Below are positions 1-8,289 of a stretch of 64,000 nt of DNA, piece by piece (the first letter of the stretch is position 1; every line of letters starts with the position of its first letter). The notes beneath the pieces were generated by a model. That model did no database searches and was not told the DNA's origin. It saw nothing but the letters and a program-made list of their open reading frames with translations. Location of the stretch: assembly GCA_020622165.1 (NCBI GenBank), contig JACNMN010000002.1, forward strand, positions 248,001-312,000, written 5' to 3'. The position numbers and the translations under genes are program-made. Origin of the DNA: Boseongicola sp. H5 (GTDB taxonomy: Bacteria; Pseudomonadota; Alphaproteobacteria; Rhodobacterales; Rhodobacteraceae).

Positions 1-547
1 GCGTTCCGTGGCCAAGTGTATCCCCAAGAGAAATCTCGTAACAGCCCATGGCGAATAGCCGGTCGGCCACGCGGGCCACCTGCCCCGGATCGACCGGCCC
101 GTCATAGGGGCAGTCCGTCACGCAGCTCACATAACCCCTGACCGGCAGATCGATATGCCGCGCGGCCTCCAACACGGGCCGGAACCGCTCAAGGCTTTCG
201 TCGATGGTGGCGTTGATATTGGCCTTGGAAAACCCCTCGGAGGCGGATCCGAAAATCGCGATCTCATCGGCGCCCGCCGCCAGCGCCGCCTCGTAGCCGC
301 GCATGTTCGGGGTCAGCGCCGCGTAGCGGATCCCGTCGGCCCGCGCGATGCCCGCCAGAACCTCGGCGCTGTCGGCCATCTGCGGCACCCATTTGGGCGA
401 TACGAAGCTTGCCACCTCGATCCGCCGGAACCCGGCCTCGCTCAGCCGGTCGACCAGTGCGATCTTGTCGGCCACCGGGATCTCGCCCGCCTCGTTCTGC
501 AAACCGTCCCGCGGCCCGACCTCGAAGATCTCGACATATTCGCTCAC
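1..547 (-). CDS. mvaB: Hydroxymethylglutaryl-CoA lyase, 3' part beyond the window
   Basis: Cleaves HMG-CoA to acetoacetate and acetyl-CoA, the last step of leucine breakdown. The visible 182 residues open with the family start EIFEVGPRDGLQNE (metal/substrate loop RDGLQ). They include a VASFVSPKWVPQMAD segment and, at the truncated end, GCYEISLGDTLGHG, matching the conserved EISLGDT barrel strand. The start is a GTG at 547-545, preceded on the minus strand by AAGGAGGG at about 6 nt, which makes it better supported than any ATG. The catalytic Cys loop of the C-terminus lies outside the window. It sits 73 bp downstream of a GST gene at the end of the mcc operon, which fits leucine catabolism. 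Confidence 0.93.
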   Translation of the reverse strand, partial: MSEYVEIFEVGPRDGLQNEAGEIPVADKIALVDRLSEAGFRRIEVASFVSPKWVPQMADSAEVLAGIARADGIRYAALTPNMRGYEAALAAGADEIAIFGSASEGFSKANINATIDESLERFRPVLEAARHIDLPVRGYVSCVTDCPYDGPVDPGQVARVADRLFAMGCYEISLGDTLGHGT

Positions 548-620
548 ACCCCGCCCTCCTTCTCATGGTTCCCGATATCGTCGCGTCCGGGGCGTATCTC
601 CGCCACCCGCGCGTCACCTG

Positions 621-1295
621 TCAGTTTGCCTTCCCGGCCGCGTCCTCCCCGCTCCAGGCCTCGTAATAGTCGCGCGTGTAAAGCCCGCGCCCCGCAGGCA
701 GGGACGCCTTGAACCCGGGCCTCGCCGTAATCCGGTCATACCACGCCGCCGCCGCCGCGAAAGGCTCCAGCCGTGCAAAGTGGCGCGCCATGTAAACCGC
801 CTGCCCCACGCTGATATCGGCCGCCGAAAATCCACCATCCAGCAGATAGGCGCGGCCCGCCAGACGCTCCTCGATGGCCTGATAGCATTTCTCGATCCGC
901 CTGGCCTCGATCTTCATCACGACGGGGGAGCGCATGTGATCCTCGTAAAGCGCCTCATGCTGTTGCGTCAGCGCCGCCACGTGCTGGCTGATCGTCTCGG
1001 AAAAATGCACCCAGATCAGCCAGTCGGCCCGCTCCGCATGGCCGGGCGCGCGGCCCATCCCCGCCTCGGGAAACCGCTCGCACAGAATTTCCGTGATCGC
1101 CCCGGTTTCCCACAGCCTGACCCCGTCAAGCTCCAGCGCGGGCACACGCCCCGCGGGGTTGAGCGCCAGAAACTCCGCGCTGCGCAAGGTCTTGTCGAAG
1201 GGCCATTCCACCACCTCGAACGCCACGCCCAGCTCATGCAGCAGCCAAAGCGTCCGCATCGACCGGCTTTGCGGCACATGATGAAGCCGGATCAT
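621..1295 (-). CDS. Glutathione S-transferase family protein (first of two)
   Basis: 224 aa with a thioredoxin-like N-terminal domain (MIRLHHVPQSRSMRTLWLL, residues 1-80; LNPAGRVPALELDG gives the cis-Pro VPAL motif and ETGAITEIL the glutathione gamma-Glu pocket). An all-helical C-terminal domain follows, containing FSAADISVGQAVYMA, the GST N-capping motif. The start is the ATG overlapping the stop of the upstream GST gene (ATGA, 1292-1295), so the pair is probably translationally coupled. A longer in-frame extension upstream reads through the neighbouring gene and is rejected. The substrate cannot be inferred. Linkage to mccA/mccB suggests handling of electrophilic enoyl-CoA side products, but that is speculation. 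Confidence 0.9.
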   Translation of the reverse strand: MIRLHHVPQSRSMRTLWLLHELGVAFEVVEWPFDKTLRSAEFLALNPAGRVPALELDGVRLWETGAITEILCERFPEAGMGRAPGHAERADWLIWVHFSETISQHVAALTQQHEALYEDHMRSPVVMKIEARRIEKCYQAIEERLAGRAYLLDGGFSAADISVGQAVYMARHFARLEPFAAAAAWYDRITARPGFKASLPAGRGLYTRDYYEAWSGEDAAGKAN

Positions 1296-1951
1296 CGCCC
1301 ACCCTCCAGCACCGCGACAAATCCGGGCCGGGTCTCGGCGAAGGCCGCGCGCGCGGATATCCCGGCGAACCAGCGGCTCAGTGCGGGCCGCGCCTCCAGC
1401 ATCGCCCGGCCCTCGGGCACCAGCGCAAAGTAATCGATCATCGGCGCCAGCAGGCAATCGGCGCGGCTCACATCGCGCCCGGTCAGAACCAGCCCGGCCG
1501 CGGCGATCCCTTCCAGCGCGTCCAGCACCGGACCCGAAGCCGCAAGCCCCTGACGCAACACCGCCGCCTCGGCCGCAAGACCCATATGCGCCCGGTAGAC
1601 CCCATGCGAAAACACCTGCCGGACCAGCGGCTGATAGAGGTAACTGTCGGTGATCCCCATCACCTGGCGCACCCGGGCCCGCGCCCTGGCATCCTCCGGA
1701 AAAAGCTGCGGCGCGTCGAACGCATCGTCGAGATAGCCCAGGATCGCCTGTGTCTCGTAAAGATCGAAGGCCTCGTGACGCAGCACCGGCACCCGGCCAA
1801 AGGGATGATCCCCCGCCAGCCTGGCCTGCCCGTCTTCGGTGAACGGGTTCACCTCGTCATACGCGTAGGCCAGCGCCTTTTCGGACAGGGCAAGGCGCAC
1901 CGCGCGAGTATAGACGCTGTCCTGAAACCCGATCAGCGTCAGCCCCGTCAC
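1292..1951 (-). CDS. Glutathione S-transferase family protein (second of two)
   Basis: 219 aa, starting at a GTG that overlaps the mccA stop (GTGA). The N-terminal thioredoxin fold reads MTGLTLIGFQDSVYTRAVRL, with HPFGRVPVLRHEAF (VPVL cis-Pro) and YETQAILGYLDDAF. The C-terminal helical domain holds SRADCLLAPMIDYFALVPEG. It is clearly a GST relative but only distantly similar to the adjacent GST, so it is not a recent tandem duplicate. It lies inside an mccB-ASCH-mccA-GST-GST run with no gaps, so it is almost certainly co-transcribed. Reaction unknown. Confidence 0.9.
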   Translation of the reverse strand: MTGLTLIGFQDSVYTRAVRLALSEKALAYAYDEVNPFTEDGQARLAGDHPFGRVPVLRHEAFDLYETQAILGYLDDAFDAPQLFPEDARARARVRQVMGITDSYLYQPLVRQVFSHGVYRAHMGLAAEAAVLRQGLAASGPVLDALEGIAAAGLVLTGRDVSRADCLLAPMIDYFALVPEGRAMLEARPALSRWFAGISARAAFAETRPGFVAVLEGGR

Positions 1952-3894
1952 GCGGCCTCCTCCGCTTCTTCCAGCACGATCAGCGCGGCACCGGCTTCCA
2001 CCTGCGCGCCCGCCTTCACCATGACTTCGGCCACGACCCCGTCCCGCCCGGCGCTCAGGGTGTGTTCCATCTTCATCGCTTCCAGCACCGCCAGCCTGTC
2101 GCCTTTCGCGACCGCCTGCCCAACGGCCACGAACACCGTTTTCACCAGCCCCGGCATCGGCGCCTCGATCCGGCCCGCCGCCGCGCCGCCTTCGGCCACC
2201 ACATCCAGCGGATCGACCGGTTCGAACCCGTAGGCGTTGCCCCAGAAAACGGACACGCCCGCATCGTGGCGGACAACCTGCGCCGGCACCACGGCGCCGT
2301 CGATCCGCCAGCCGTCGCCGTCGCGCTCCAGTTCATGCACCGCCTCGCCGCGGACCCGGAAACGGCCGGGCGCCAGCGTCTCCACCACCAGATCGAGGCT
2401 CTCGCCGCGATACTCCAGCCGCACCGCCTGTTCCAGCGGCGTCCAAAGCGCAAACCCCGCCAGCGGATCGGCCGTGTCATGCAACCCCAGCGCGCCGAGC
2501 GCGGCCAGCGACCGGGACCGGGTGCAGGCCACCGGCTCGGCGGCCAGCGTCTCCAGATCGCGCCCGATCAAGCCGGTATCCACATCGCCCGCGCCAAACC
2601 CCGGATGCCGCGCCAGCTTGCGCAGAAACGCCAGATTGGTGACCGAGCCGGCCACCTGCGTCCCGGCCAGCGCCTGTTCCAGCCGGGCCAGCGCAACCGC
2701 GCGGGTGGGCCCGTGCACGATCAGCTTGGCGATCATCGGGTCGTACCACGGGCTGATCGTGTCGCCCGGCCTGACGCCGGTATCGGCCCGCGCAGTCGCC
2801 GGAAACACCAGATGCGCCAGCGTCCCGGTGGCGGGGAGGAAGCCTTTCGGCACATCCTCGGCATAAAGCCGCGCCTCGAACGCATGACCGTCGATCGCCA
2901 GATCCTGCTGCGCCATCGGCAGGCCCTCGCCCGCCGCCACACGAAGCTGCCATTCCACCAGATCGACGCCGGTAATCGCCTCGGTCACCGGGTGCTCCAC
3001 CTGCAGGCGCGTGTTCATCTCCATGAACCAGAACCGGTCGGGTCTCAGCCCGTCGGACCCGTCGACGATGAACTCCACCGTGCCCGCGCCCGCATAGCCA
3101 ATCGCCTCGGCGGCGCGCACCGCGGCCATGCCCATCTCGTTGCGCATCTCCTCGGTCATGCCGGGGGCGGGCGCTTCCTCGATCACCTTCTGATGGCGCC
3201 GTTGCAGCGAGCAATCCCGTTCGAACAGGTGCACCGCACGGGTTCCGTCGCCAAAGACCTGAACCTCGATATGGCGCGGTTTCTCCACGAATTTCTCGAT
3301 CAGGACCGCATCATTTCCAAAGGCCGTGGCCGCCTCTCCCTTGGCGCTTTCCAGCGCCTCCATGAAGCCCGACGGCGCATCGACCTTGCGCATTCCCTTG
3401 CCGCCGCCGCCGGCCACCGCCTTGATCAGCACCGGATACCCGATCGCGTCCGCCGCACCGGACAGATGCTCCGGGTCCTGGTTTTCGCCGTGATATCCCG
3501 GCACCACGGGCACCCCCGCCTCGGACATCAGCGCCTTGGCCGCATCCTTCAGCCCCATCGCCCGGATCGCATCCGCCGATGGCCCGATGAACACCAAGCC
3601 CGCCGCCTCGACCGCCTCCACGAAATCGGGGTTTTCGGACAGGAAGCCATATCCCGGATGGATCGCCTGCGCGCCCGTGGCCCTTGCCGCCTCGATGATG
3701 GCTTCACCCCGCAGGTAGCTGTCCTTGGGCGCGGGCCCGCCGATATGCACCGCCTCGTCCGCCATTGCCACATGGCGCGCGCGCGCATCCGCGTCCGAAT
3801 ACACCGCCACCGTGCGCACGCCCATCGCGCGGGCCGTGTCGATCACCCGGCAGGCGATCTCGCCCCGGTTCGCGATCAAAATCTTGCTAAACAT
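1948..3894 (-). CDS. mccA: Methylcrotonoyl-CoA carboxylase subunit alpha (biotin carboxylase + BCCP)
   Basis: 648 aa. Carboxylates its own biotin with ATP and bicarbonate. The beta subunit then transfers the carboxyl to 3-methylcrotonyl-CoA in leucine catabolism. Domains in order: biotin carboxylase N-terminal domain (MFSKILIANRGEIACRV), ATP-grasp (GGGGKGMRKV near residue 170, then EMNTRLQVEHPVTEAITG), biotin carboxylase C-terminal domain, a linker domain, and a C-terminal biotinyl domain with EAMKMEH (modified Lys608). The ATG at 3894 is chosen because an upstream TTG would start inside the ribosome-binding region. The first 8 bp overlap the end of the ASCH gene. Pairing with the beta subunit at 4374-5978 favours MCC over propionyl- or acetyl-CoA carboxylase. 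Confidence 0.95.
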   Translation of the reverse strand: MFSKILIANRGEIACRVIDTARAMGVRTVAVYSDADARARHVAMADEAVHIGGPAPKDSYLRGEAIIEAARATGAQAIHPGYGFLSENPDFVEAVEAAGLVFIGPSADAIRAMGLKDAAKALMSEAGVPVVPGYHGENQDPEHLSGAADAIGYPVLIKAVAGGGGKGMRKVDAPSGFMEALESAKGEAATAFGNDAVLIEKFVEKPRHIEVQVFGDGTRAVHLFERDCSLQRRHQKVIEEAPAPGMTEEMRNEMGMAAVRAAEAIGYAGAGTVEFIVDGSDGLRPDRFWFMEMNTRLQVEHPVTEAITGVDLVEWQLRVAAGEGLPMAQQDLAIDGHAFEARLYAEDVPKGFLPATGTLAHLVFPATARADTGVRPGDTISPWYDPMIAKLIVHGPTRAVALARLEQALAGTQVAGSVTNLAFLRKLARHPGFGAGDVDTGLIGRDLETLAAEPVACTRSRSLAALGALGLHDTADPLAGFALWTPLEQAVRLEYRGESLDLVVETLAPGRFRVRGEAVHELERDGDGWRIDGAVVPAQVVRHDAGVSVFWGNAYGFEPVDPLDVVAEGGAAAGRIEAPMPGLVKTVFVAVGQAVAKGDRLAVLEAMKMEHTLSAGRDGVVAEVMVKAGAQVEAGAALIVLEEAEEAA

Positions 3895-4309
3895 CTCCGC
3901 CCCCAAAATCCTCGATCATCCGAAACCGCTCGCAGATCAGCGGCATCTCCGGATCCCAGCCGCCATTGCGTTCGAAATACCTGCGGTGCTCGCGGCGCCA
4001 GCCTTCAAGGCTGTCGGTCTCACCTTCGGCCAGGGCGAACTCCGCCTCCACGTCGCAAAACCGCCGCTCCGTCACCGCGACCGTCTCGATCACCAGCGCG
4101 GGCGTTCCGTCCCAGTTCAGCGCGATATCCCACCGGCCCGCGACCGGCATCGCCTCGCCGCCGGGGCCGAAATCGCGTGCCGGCCCGCAGGTCGCGGTTT
4201 TGCGGCCCGACCGGACCAGCGCCAGAAGATCCGCGCACATCTCCGGGCCGTCACCGAAGGTGAAGCTTTCCGCCCCCGGATACAGCGCCTTCGCCTCGTC
4301 CAGTGTCAT
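3887..4309 (-). CDS. ASCH domain protein
   Basis: 140 aa, matching the ASCH (PUA-like, predicted RNA-binding) family. It begins MTLDEAKALYPGAESFTFGD, has the family core LLALVRSGRKTATC (conserved GxKTAT turn), VAGRWDIALNWDGTPALVIE and a C-terminal WRREHRRYFERNG segment. The ATG at 4309 has AAGGAGG about 7 nt upstream. It lies between the two MCC subunit genes and overlaps mccA by 8 bp. ASCH proteins are generally proposed to bind RNA or modified nucleosides. A specific link with leucine catabolism is not known to me and may be only positional. Confidence 0.85.
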   Translation of the reverse strand: MTLDEAKALYPGAESFTFGDGPEMCADLLALVRSGRKTATCGPARDFGPGGEAMPVAGRWDIALNWDGTPALVIETVAVTERRFCDVEAEFALAEGETDSLEGWRREHRRYFERNGGWDPEMPLICERFRMIEDFGGGDV

Positions 4310-4373
4310 GTCGCGCCTCCTTCGTCCCGGCCCGCATGCGCGAGGGTTCCGCAAGACACCCGCCTCGCCCCCG

Positions 4374-5978
4374 TCACATCCGGAAGACGCCGAACCGCGT
4401 CTCCTCTATCGGGGCATTCAACGCCGCCGAGAGGCTCAGGAACAGCACCTCGCGGCTTTTACGCGGGTCGATCACGCCGTCATCCCACAGCCGGGCCGAT
4501 GCATAAAGCGGGTGGGACTGGCGCTCGAACATGTCGACGGTCGGCTGCTTGAACGCCGCCTCCGCCTCGGCGGACCATGTCTCGCCCGCCCGCTCCATCG
4601 CCTCGCGTTTCACAGTGGCCAGAACGCCCGCCGCCTGCGCGCCGCCCATCACCGAGATGCGGCTGTTCGGCCATGACCACATGAAGCGCGGCTGGTAGGC
4701 GCGGCCCGCCATCCCGTAATTCCCGGCCCCGAAGGAGCCGCCCACCACCATGGTGATTTTCGGCACCGACGTGGTGGCCACCGCGGTCACCATCTTCGCG
4801 CCGTGCCGCGCGATGCCCTCGTTCTCGTATTTCCGGCCGACCATGAACCCGGTGATGTTCTGCAGGAACACCAGAGGGATGGACCGCTGCGAGCACAGCT
4901 CCACGAAATGCGCCGCCTTCTGCGCCGCTTCGGAAAACAGCACGCCGTTATTGGCCACGATCCCCACCGGACAGCCCATCAGATGGGCAAAACCGCAGAC
5001 CAGCGTCTCGCCGAAGCGCGGCTTGAACTCGTCGAACCGGGAGCCGTCCACCACGCGCGCGATCACTTCGCGGATATCATAGGGCGTGGTCAGCGCGGCG
5101 GGCACGACCGAGAGCAGTTCCTCGGGGTCATAGGCCGGGTCCTCGGGGGTTTGCCACTGCACCGTCGCCGGTCTGGCGCGGTTCAGCGAACCCACCGCGC
5201 GCCGGGCCAGCGCCAGCGCGTGGGTGTCGTCCTCGGCCAGATAATCGGCGACGCCGGAAAGCCGCGTGTGCACATCGCCGCCGCCCAGATCTTCCGCGGT
5301 CACGATTTCACCGGTCGCCGCCTTCACCAGCGGCGGCCCGGCCAGAAAGATCGTGCCCTGCTCCTTCACGATGATCGTGACATCGGACATGGCCGGCACA
5401 TAGGCGCCCCCCGCCGTGCAGGAGCCCATCACCACCGCGATCTGGGGGATGCCCCTGGCGCTCATCCTTGCCTGATTGTAGAAGATCCGCCCGAAATGGT
5501 CGCGATCGGGGAATACCTCGTCCTGATTGGGCAGGTTCGCGCCGCCGCTGTCGACCAGATAGATGCAGGGCAGATGGCATTCCTCCGCGATCTCCTGCGC
5601 GCGCAGATGCTTCTTCACGGTGATCGGATAATAGGTTCCGCCCTTCACCGTCGCATCGTTGCAGACGACCATCACCTCCTGGCCGTGGACCCGCCCGACA
5701 CCGGCAATCGCGCCACCGCAGGGGGCGGCGCCGTCATACATTCCGTGCCCTGCGGTCGCGCCCACCTCAAGAAACGGCGATCCCGGGTCGAGCAGGTTCG
5801 CCACCCGCTCCCGCGGCAGCATCTTGCCGCGCGACACATGTCGCTCCCGCGCCCGCGCGCCGCCACCAAGTGCGGCCAGTTCCGCCGCCTCGCGCACCTG
5901 CGTCAGGGCTTCCAGATGCGCGGCCCGGTTGGCCTTGGCCTCGTCCGAGCCCACCATCAGGGTTGTCGATAGTCTCAT
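4374..5978 (-). CDS. mccB: Methylcrotonoyl-CoA carboxylase subunit beta (carboxyltransferase)
   Basis: 534 aa, full length for the family. Transfers the carboxyl group from biotin on MccA to 3-methylcrotonyl-CoA, giving 3-methylglutaconyl-CoA. It shows the carboxyltransferase pair of crotonase-like folds: [22 protein letters not shown] near residue 40, [20 protein letters not shown] (typical of the MCC/geranyl-CoA subgroup), [33 protein letters not shown], and in the second half [11 protein letters not shown] and [18 protein letters not shown]. It is the first gene of the minus-strand unit, 161 bp from the divergent ompW start, so the operon promoter should lie in 5979-6139. Confidence 0.95.
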   Translation of the reverse strand: MRLSTTLMVGSDEAKANRAAHLEALTQVREAAELAALGGGARARERHVSRGKMLPRERVANLLDPGSPFLEVGATAGHGMYDGAAPCGGAIAGVGRVHGQEVMVVCNDATVKGGTYYPITVKKHLRAQEIAEECHLPCIYLVDSGGANLPNQDEVFPDRDHFGRIFYNQARMSARGIPQIAVVMGSCTAGGAYVPAMSDVTIIVKEQGTIFLAGPPLVKAATGEIVTAEDLGGGDVHTRLSGVADYLAEDDTHALALARRAVGSLNRARPATVQWQTPEDPAYDPEELLSVVPAALTTPYDIREVIARVVDGSRFDEFKPRFGETLVCGFAHLMGCPVGIVANNGVLFSEAAQKAAHFVELCSQRSIPLVFLQNITGFMVGRKYENEGIARHGAKMVTAVATTSVPKITMVVGGSFGAGNYGMAGRAYQPRFMWSWPNSRISVMGGAQAAGVLATVKREAMERAGETWSAEAEAAFKQPTVDMFERQSHPLYASARLWDDGVIDPRKSREVLFLSLSAALNAPIEETRFGVFRM

Positions 5979-6067
5979 TCTTGTCTGCCTCTTGGACTGG
6001 AACGGGATGTGTTAGCGATACCACTTTCAGGCACAACCATTTTGTCGCAGCGCAACCGTCGCATCGC

Positions 6068-6081
6068 TTGACCCAGATCAA
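6068..6081 (+). promoter_or_regulatory. FNR/FnrL-type box upstream of ompW
   Basis: TTGAC-CCAG-ATCAA matches the FNR/CRP-family anaerobic consensus TTGAT-N4-ATCAA at 9 of 10 positions. Its centre is about 65 bp before the ompW ATG, so a class II promoter (site at -41.5) would start transcription about 24 bp upstream of the ATG. The box also lies in the shared gap with mccB. Known biology: ompW is FNR-regulated in enterobacteria. Binding here is inferred. Confidence 0.55.
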
Positions 6082-6139
6082 TGTTGCTGCGGTGCGGCAG
6101 GCGCAAGACCGACGAGCGCGCAACCTGAAAGGCATAAAA

Positions 6140-6754
6140 ATGAGAACCTCGATTTCGTCCCTCGCCATGATTGCTCTGCTTGCCTCGGCAGGCGCCGCGA
6201 CCGCGCAGCAGGCGGGTGACTGGACCCTTGGCTTCGGCATCGGATCGGTCAATCCCCAATCCAGCACCGGCGTCCTTGCCGGCGAAGCCTCGACTATCGA
6301 CAATGATATTCGCCCGACCATCACGGTGGAGTATTTCATACGCGACAATCTCGGCATCGAGCTTCTGGCGGCCACGCCATTCGAGCACACGATTTCTCTT
6401 GCCGGGCTGGGGGATGTCGGCACGGCCACACACCTGCCCCCCACCGTCTCGCTGAACTATCATTTCGCCAATGACAGCGCGATCACACCCTTTGTCGGTG
6501 CTGGTGTGAACTATACCGCGTTTTTGGATGTCGATGCGATGGGCGCACTCGCCGGTCAAGTGCTGGATATCGACAACAGTTTCGGGCTCGCCCTTCAAGC
6601 CGGTATCGACTACGCGGTTTCCGACCGCTCCGCGATCCGCTTCAATGTCCGTTGGATGGATATCGACGCCGACGTCCATCTGGACGGCGCCTATATCGGC
6701 ACTGCCGAGATCGATCCGATGGTCTATGGCATCTCCTACGTGCTGCGCTTCTGA
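6140..6754 (+). CDS. ompW: OmpW family outer membrane protein
   Basis: 204 aa. The signal peptide MRTSISSLAMIALLASAGA...TAQQA is followed by an eight-strand beta-barrel pattern: GDWTLGFGIGSVNPQSSTG at the mature start, TVEYFIRDNLGIELLAATPFEH in the middle, the family motif THLPPTVSLNYHF, and a C-terminus DPMVYGISYVLRF ending in Phe, the outer-membrane assembly signature. The family forms small hydrophobic-ligand channels. The start at 6140 follows AAAGG at about 7 nt; longer in-frame extensions lack a signal peptide. It is encoded alone, divergent from mccB. The FNR-like box at 6068-6081 suggests oxygen-responsive expression. Confidence 0.92.
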   Translation: MRTSISSLAMIALLASAGAATAQQAGDWTLGFGIGSVNPQSSTGVLAGEASTIDNDIRPTITVEYFIRDNLGIELLAATPFEHTISLAGLGDVGTATHLPPTVSLNYHFANDSAITPFVGAGVNYTAFLDVDAMGALAGQVLDIDNSFGLALQAGIDYAVSDRSAIRFNVRWMDIDADVHLDGAYIGTAEIDPMVYGISYVLRF

Positions 6755-6864
6755 GCGCAACACGCAGCCTGCCTGCGCAGCAGCGCGGGCAGGCCGGATA
6801 CTCTGGCCACGCCGACCTATGCGCTGAGCGCCAGCGATCTGCCGATAGGTAGGCCCGGTATCCG

Positions 6865-7584
6865 TCACGCCCGATACTCCGGGTTTTCATAGTCGAACCG
6901 GCATCCCGCCTTCCACGCGCGGCGGTCGTTGCCCTCGTTCGGCAGGCCGCCCGCCTCCTTCAGCAGCCTGGCCAGATGCATCAGGTTCCAGGTCATGATC
7001 GTCGTGTTGCGCTTGGTGAACTCATTGTCGAACCCCACCTGTCCGCCCGCCCCGTCATCGTCGCCGTAGGACGCGCCCGGCCCGGCCTCGCCGATCCAGC
7101 CGCAATCGGCCTGCGGCGGGATCGTCACGCCCAGATGGCTCAGCGCATAACCGATCGTCATCGCGGCATGTTTGATCCCGTCCTCGTTGCCGGTGATCAC
7201 GCAGCCGCCCACCTTGCCGTAATAGACGCTCTGCCCCTTGTCGTTCAGCATCCCCGACATGCCGTAAAGCCGCTCGAGCAGGATCCTGCACAAGCTGCTT
7301 TCCTCGCCCAGCCAGAGCGGCGTGCCGATGACCAGAATATCGGCCGCCTGCACCTTCTCCCAGATCGCGGGCCAACCATCGGTGTCATAGCCGTGTTCGG
7401 TCATGTCCGGGTAGACACCGGGCTTCACATCCGAGGTCGCGATATGCACATGTTCCACCGTCACACCCTGCTTTTCCATGATCGCGGCAGAGGCGTTCAT
7501 TAGAAGCTGCGTGTGGCTCTCATCGGGCTTCAGTTTCAGGGATGTGTTGAAAAACAAGGCCTTCAGGCCATCGAAATCGCTCAT
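6865..7584 (-). CDS. Flavodoxin-like NAD(P)H-dependent reductase family protein
   Basis: 239 aa with a flavodoxin-like Rossmann fold. The first strand and phosphate loop read LKALFFNTSLKLKPDESHTQLLM, strand 3 is AADILVIGTPLWLGEESSLCRILLERL (flavin-contacting TPLWLG), and strand 4 is GKVGGCVITGNEDGIKHAAMTIGYALSHLG. This matches the NADPH-dependent FMN reductase/flavodoxin_2 type without pointing to one substrate. The ATG at 7584 overlaps the stop of the preceding small gene (ATGA), so it is the last gene of the ivd unit. Its physiological partner is unknown; an electron-transfer or quinone-reductase role is only a guess. Confidence 0.83.
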   Translation of the reverse strand: MSDFDGLKALFFNTSLKLKPDESHTQLLMNASAAIMEKQGVTVEHVHIATSDVKPGVYPDMTEHGYDTDGWPAIWEKVQAADILVIGTPLWLGEESSLCRILLERLYGMSGMLNDKGQSVYYGKVGGCVITGNEDGIKHAAMTIGYALSHLGVTIPPQADCGWIGEAGPGASYGDDDGAGGQVGFDNEFTKRNTTIMTWNLMHLARLLKEAGGLPNEGNDRRAWKAGCRFDYENPEYRA

Positions 7585-7889
7585 GTCCGCAGCTCCTCCG
7601 CCAGAAGATCCGGCCCGATATCCACCGTCGCACCATAGGTGTCTACGGCGCGCGCCCAGGGCGCATCCCGGTCATTCTCGCAGATCACCACCATCCGCAC
7701 ACCCTCCAGCGCCGAGGGCCGCGCGAAGCAGTCGGTCGGCGCCCCGCCGGTCTCGGCCACATATTGCGCGGCGACACCGGCGATGATCTCGGTCTCGTCG
7801 GGCGGGATGGCGCGCTGGCCCCAGACCAGACCCAGAAGGCCGGCGCAGGCCAGAAGCGCGGCGAGGCTGATCTTCATGCCCGGGCTCAT
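7581..7889 (-). CDS. Small exported or membrane-anchored protein, unknown function
   Basis: 102 aa, not recognised. The N-terminus MSPGMKISLAALLACAGLLG is a signal peptide or single anchor. A short acidic mature domain follows (IPPDETEIIAGVAAQYV...) with two cysteines, in PTDCFARP and MVVICENDRD, that could pair outside the cytoplasm. It starts with ATGA overlapping the stop of the DUF1622 gene and ends with ATGA overlapping the flavodoxin-like gene, so it is firmly inside the operon. The ATG at 7877 is an alternative start and would give a shorter, equally plausible signal peptide. The tight coupling on both sides makes it a real gene. Confidence 0.7.
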   Translation of the reverse strand: MSPGMKISLAALLACAGLLGLVWGQRAIPPDETEIIAGVAAQYVAETGGAPTDCFARPSALEGVRMVVICENDRDAPWARAVDTYGATVDIGPDLLAEELRT

Positions 7890-8284
7890 CGTTCGGGATC
7901 CCGGCGGATGCCTTCGATCTCGCGATCCAGAAAGAAGCTGATGGCGGACCTGATCAGCACCAGAAGCCCGAGAAAGACCAGATCGCCCAAGGCAAAGCTC
8001 AGCGCGGTGTGGATGATATCGGCCACGATGAACAGTTCCAGCCCGGCAAGGATGTAGCGGCCAAGCTCGACCCGCTCCTCGTTGAGGATCCGCGCGCGGT
8101 CGGTCTTGGCGATCTTGGCCTCGCCGATGACGAAGCCGTAGAGAAACCGGGCCGCCCCGATCAGCATCACCGCGATCGCCAGGATGCTGATCAGCGCCGC
8201 GATCCATTCCAGCACCATGGCCACGCGCGCCAGGTCGCCGTGAAGGACCCCTTCGGTCACGCTGAGATCGGCCAGGTCTTCCAT
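7886..8284 (-). CDS. DUF1622 family inner membrane protein
   Basis: 132 aa with three predicted membrane helices: VAMVLEWIAALISILAIAVM near residues 20-45, ILAGLELFIVADIIHTALSF near 78-97, and LVFLGLLVLIRSAISFFL near 102-119. The amphipathic linker RARILNEERVELGRYILAGLE is the DUF1622 hallmark. Function of the family is unknown. It starts 5 bp after the ivd stop and overlaps the next small gene by ATGA, so it is translated from the ivd transcript. A link to leucine breakdown is positional only. Confidence 0.82.
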   Translation of the reverse strand: MEDLADLSVTEGVLHGDLARVAMVLEWIAALISILAIAVMLIGAARFLYGFVIGEAKIAKTDRARILNEERVELGRYILAGLELFIVADIIHTALSFALGDLVFLGLLVLIRSAISFFLDREIEGIRRDPER

Positions 8285-8289
8285 CCCGT

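Noticed and set aside
2062-4263. 733-codon plus-strand open frame opposite mccA
   Set aside because: Shadow of mccA; His/Arg-rich and without motifs.
6767-6794. GCCTGCC/GGCAGGC stem after ompW as a terminator
   Set aside because: Seven-bp stem with a 14-nt loop and no T run; too weak to call.
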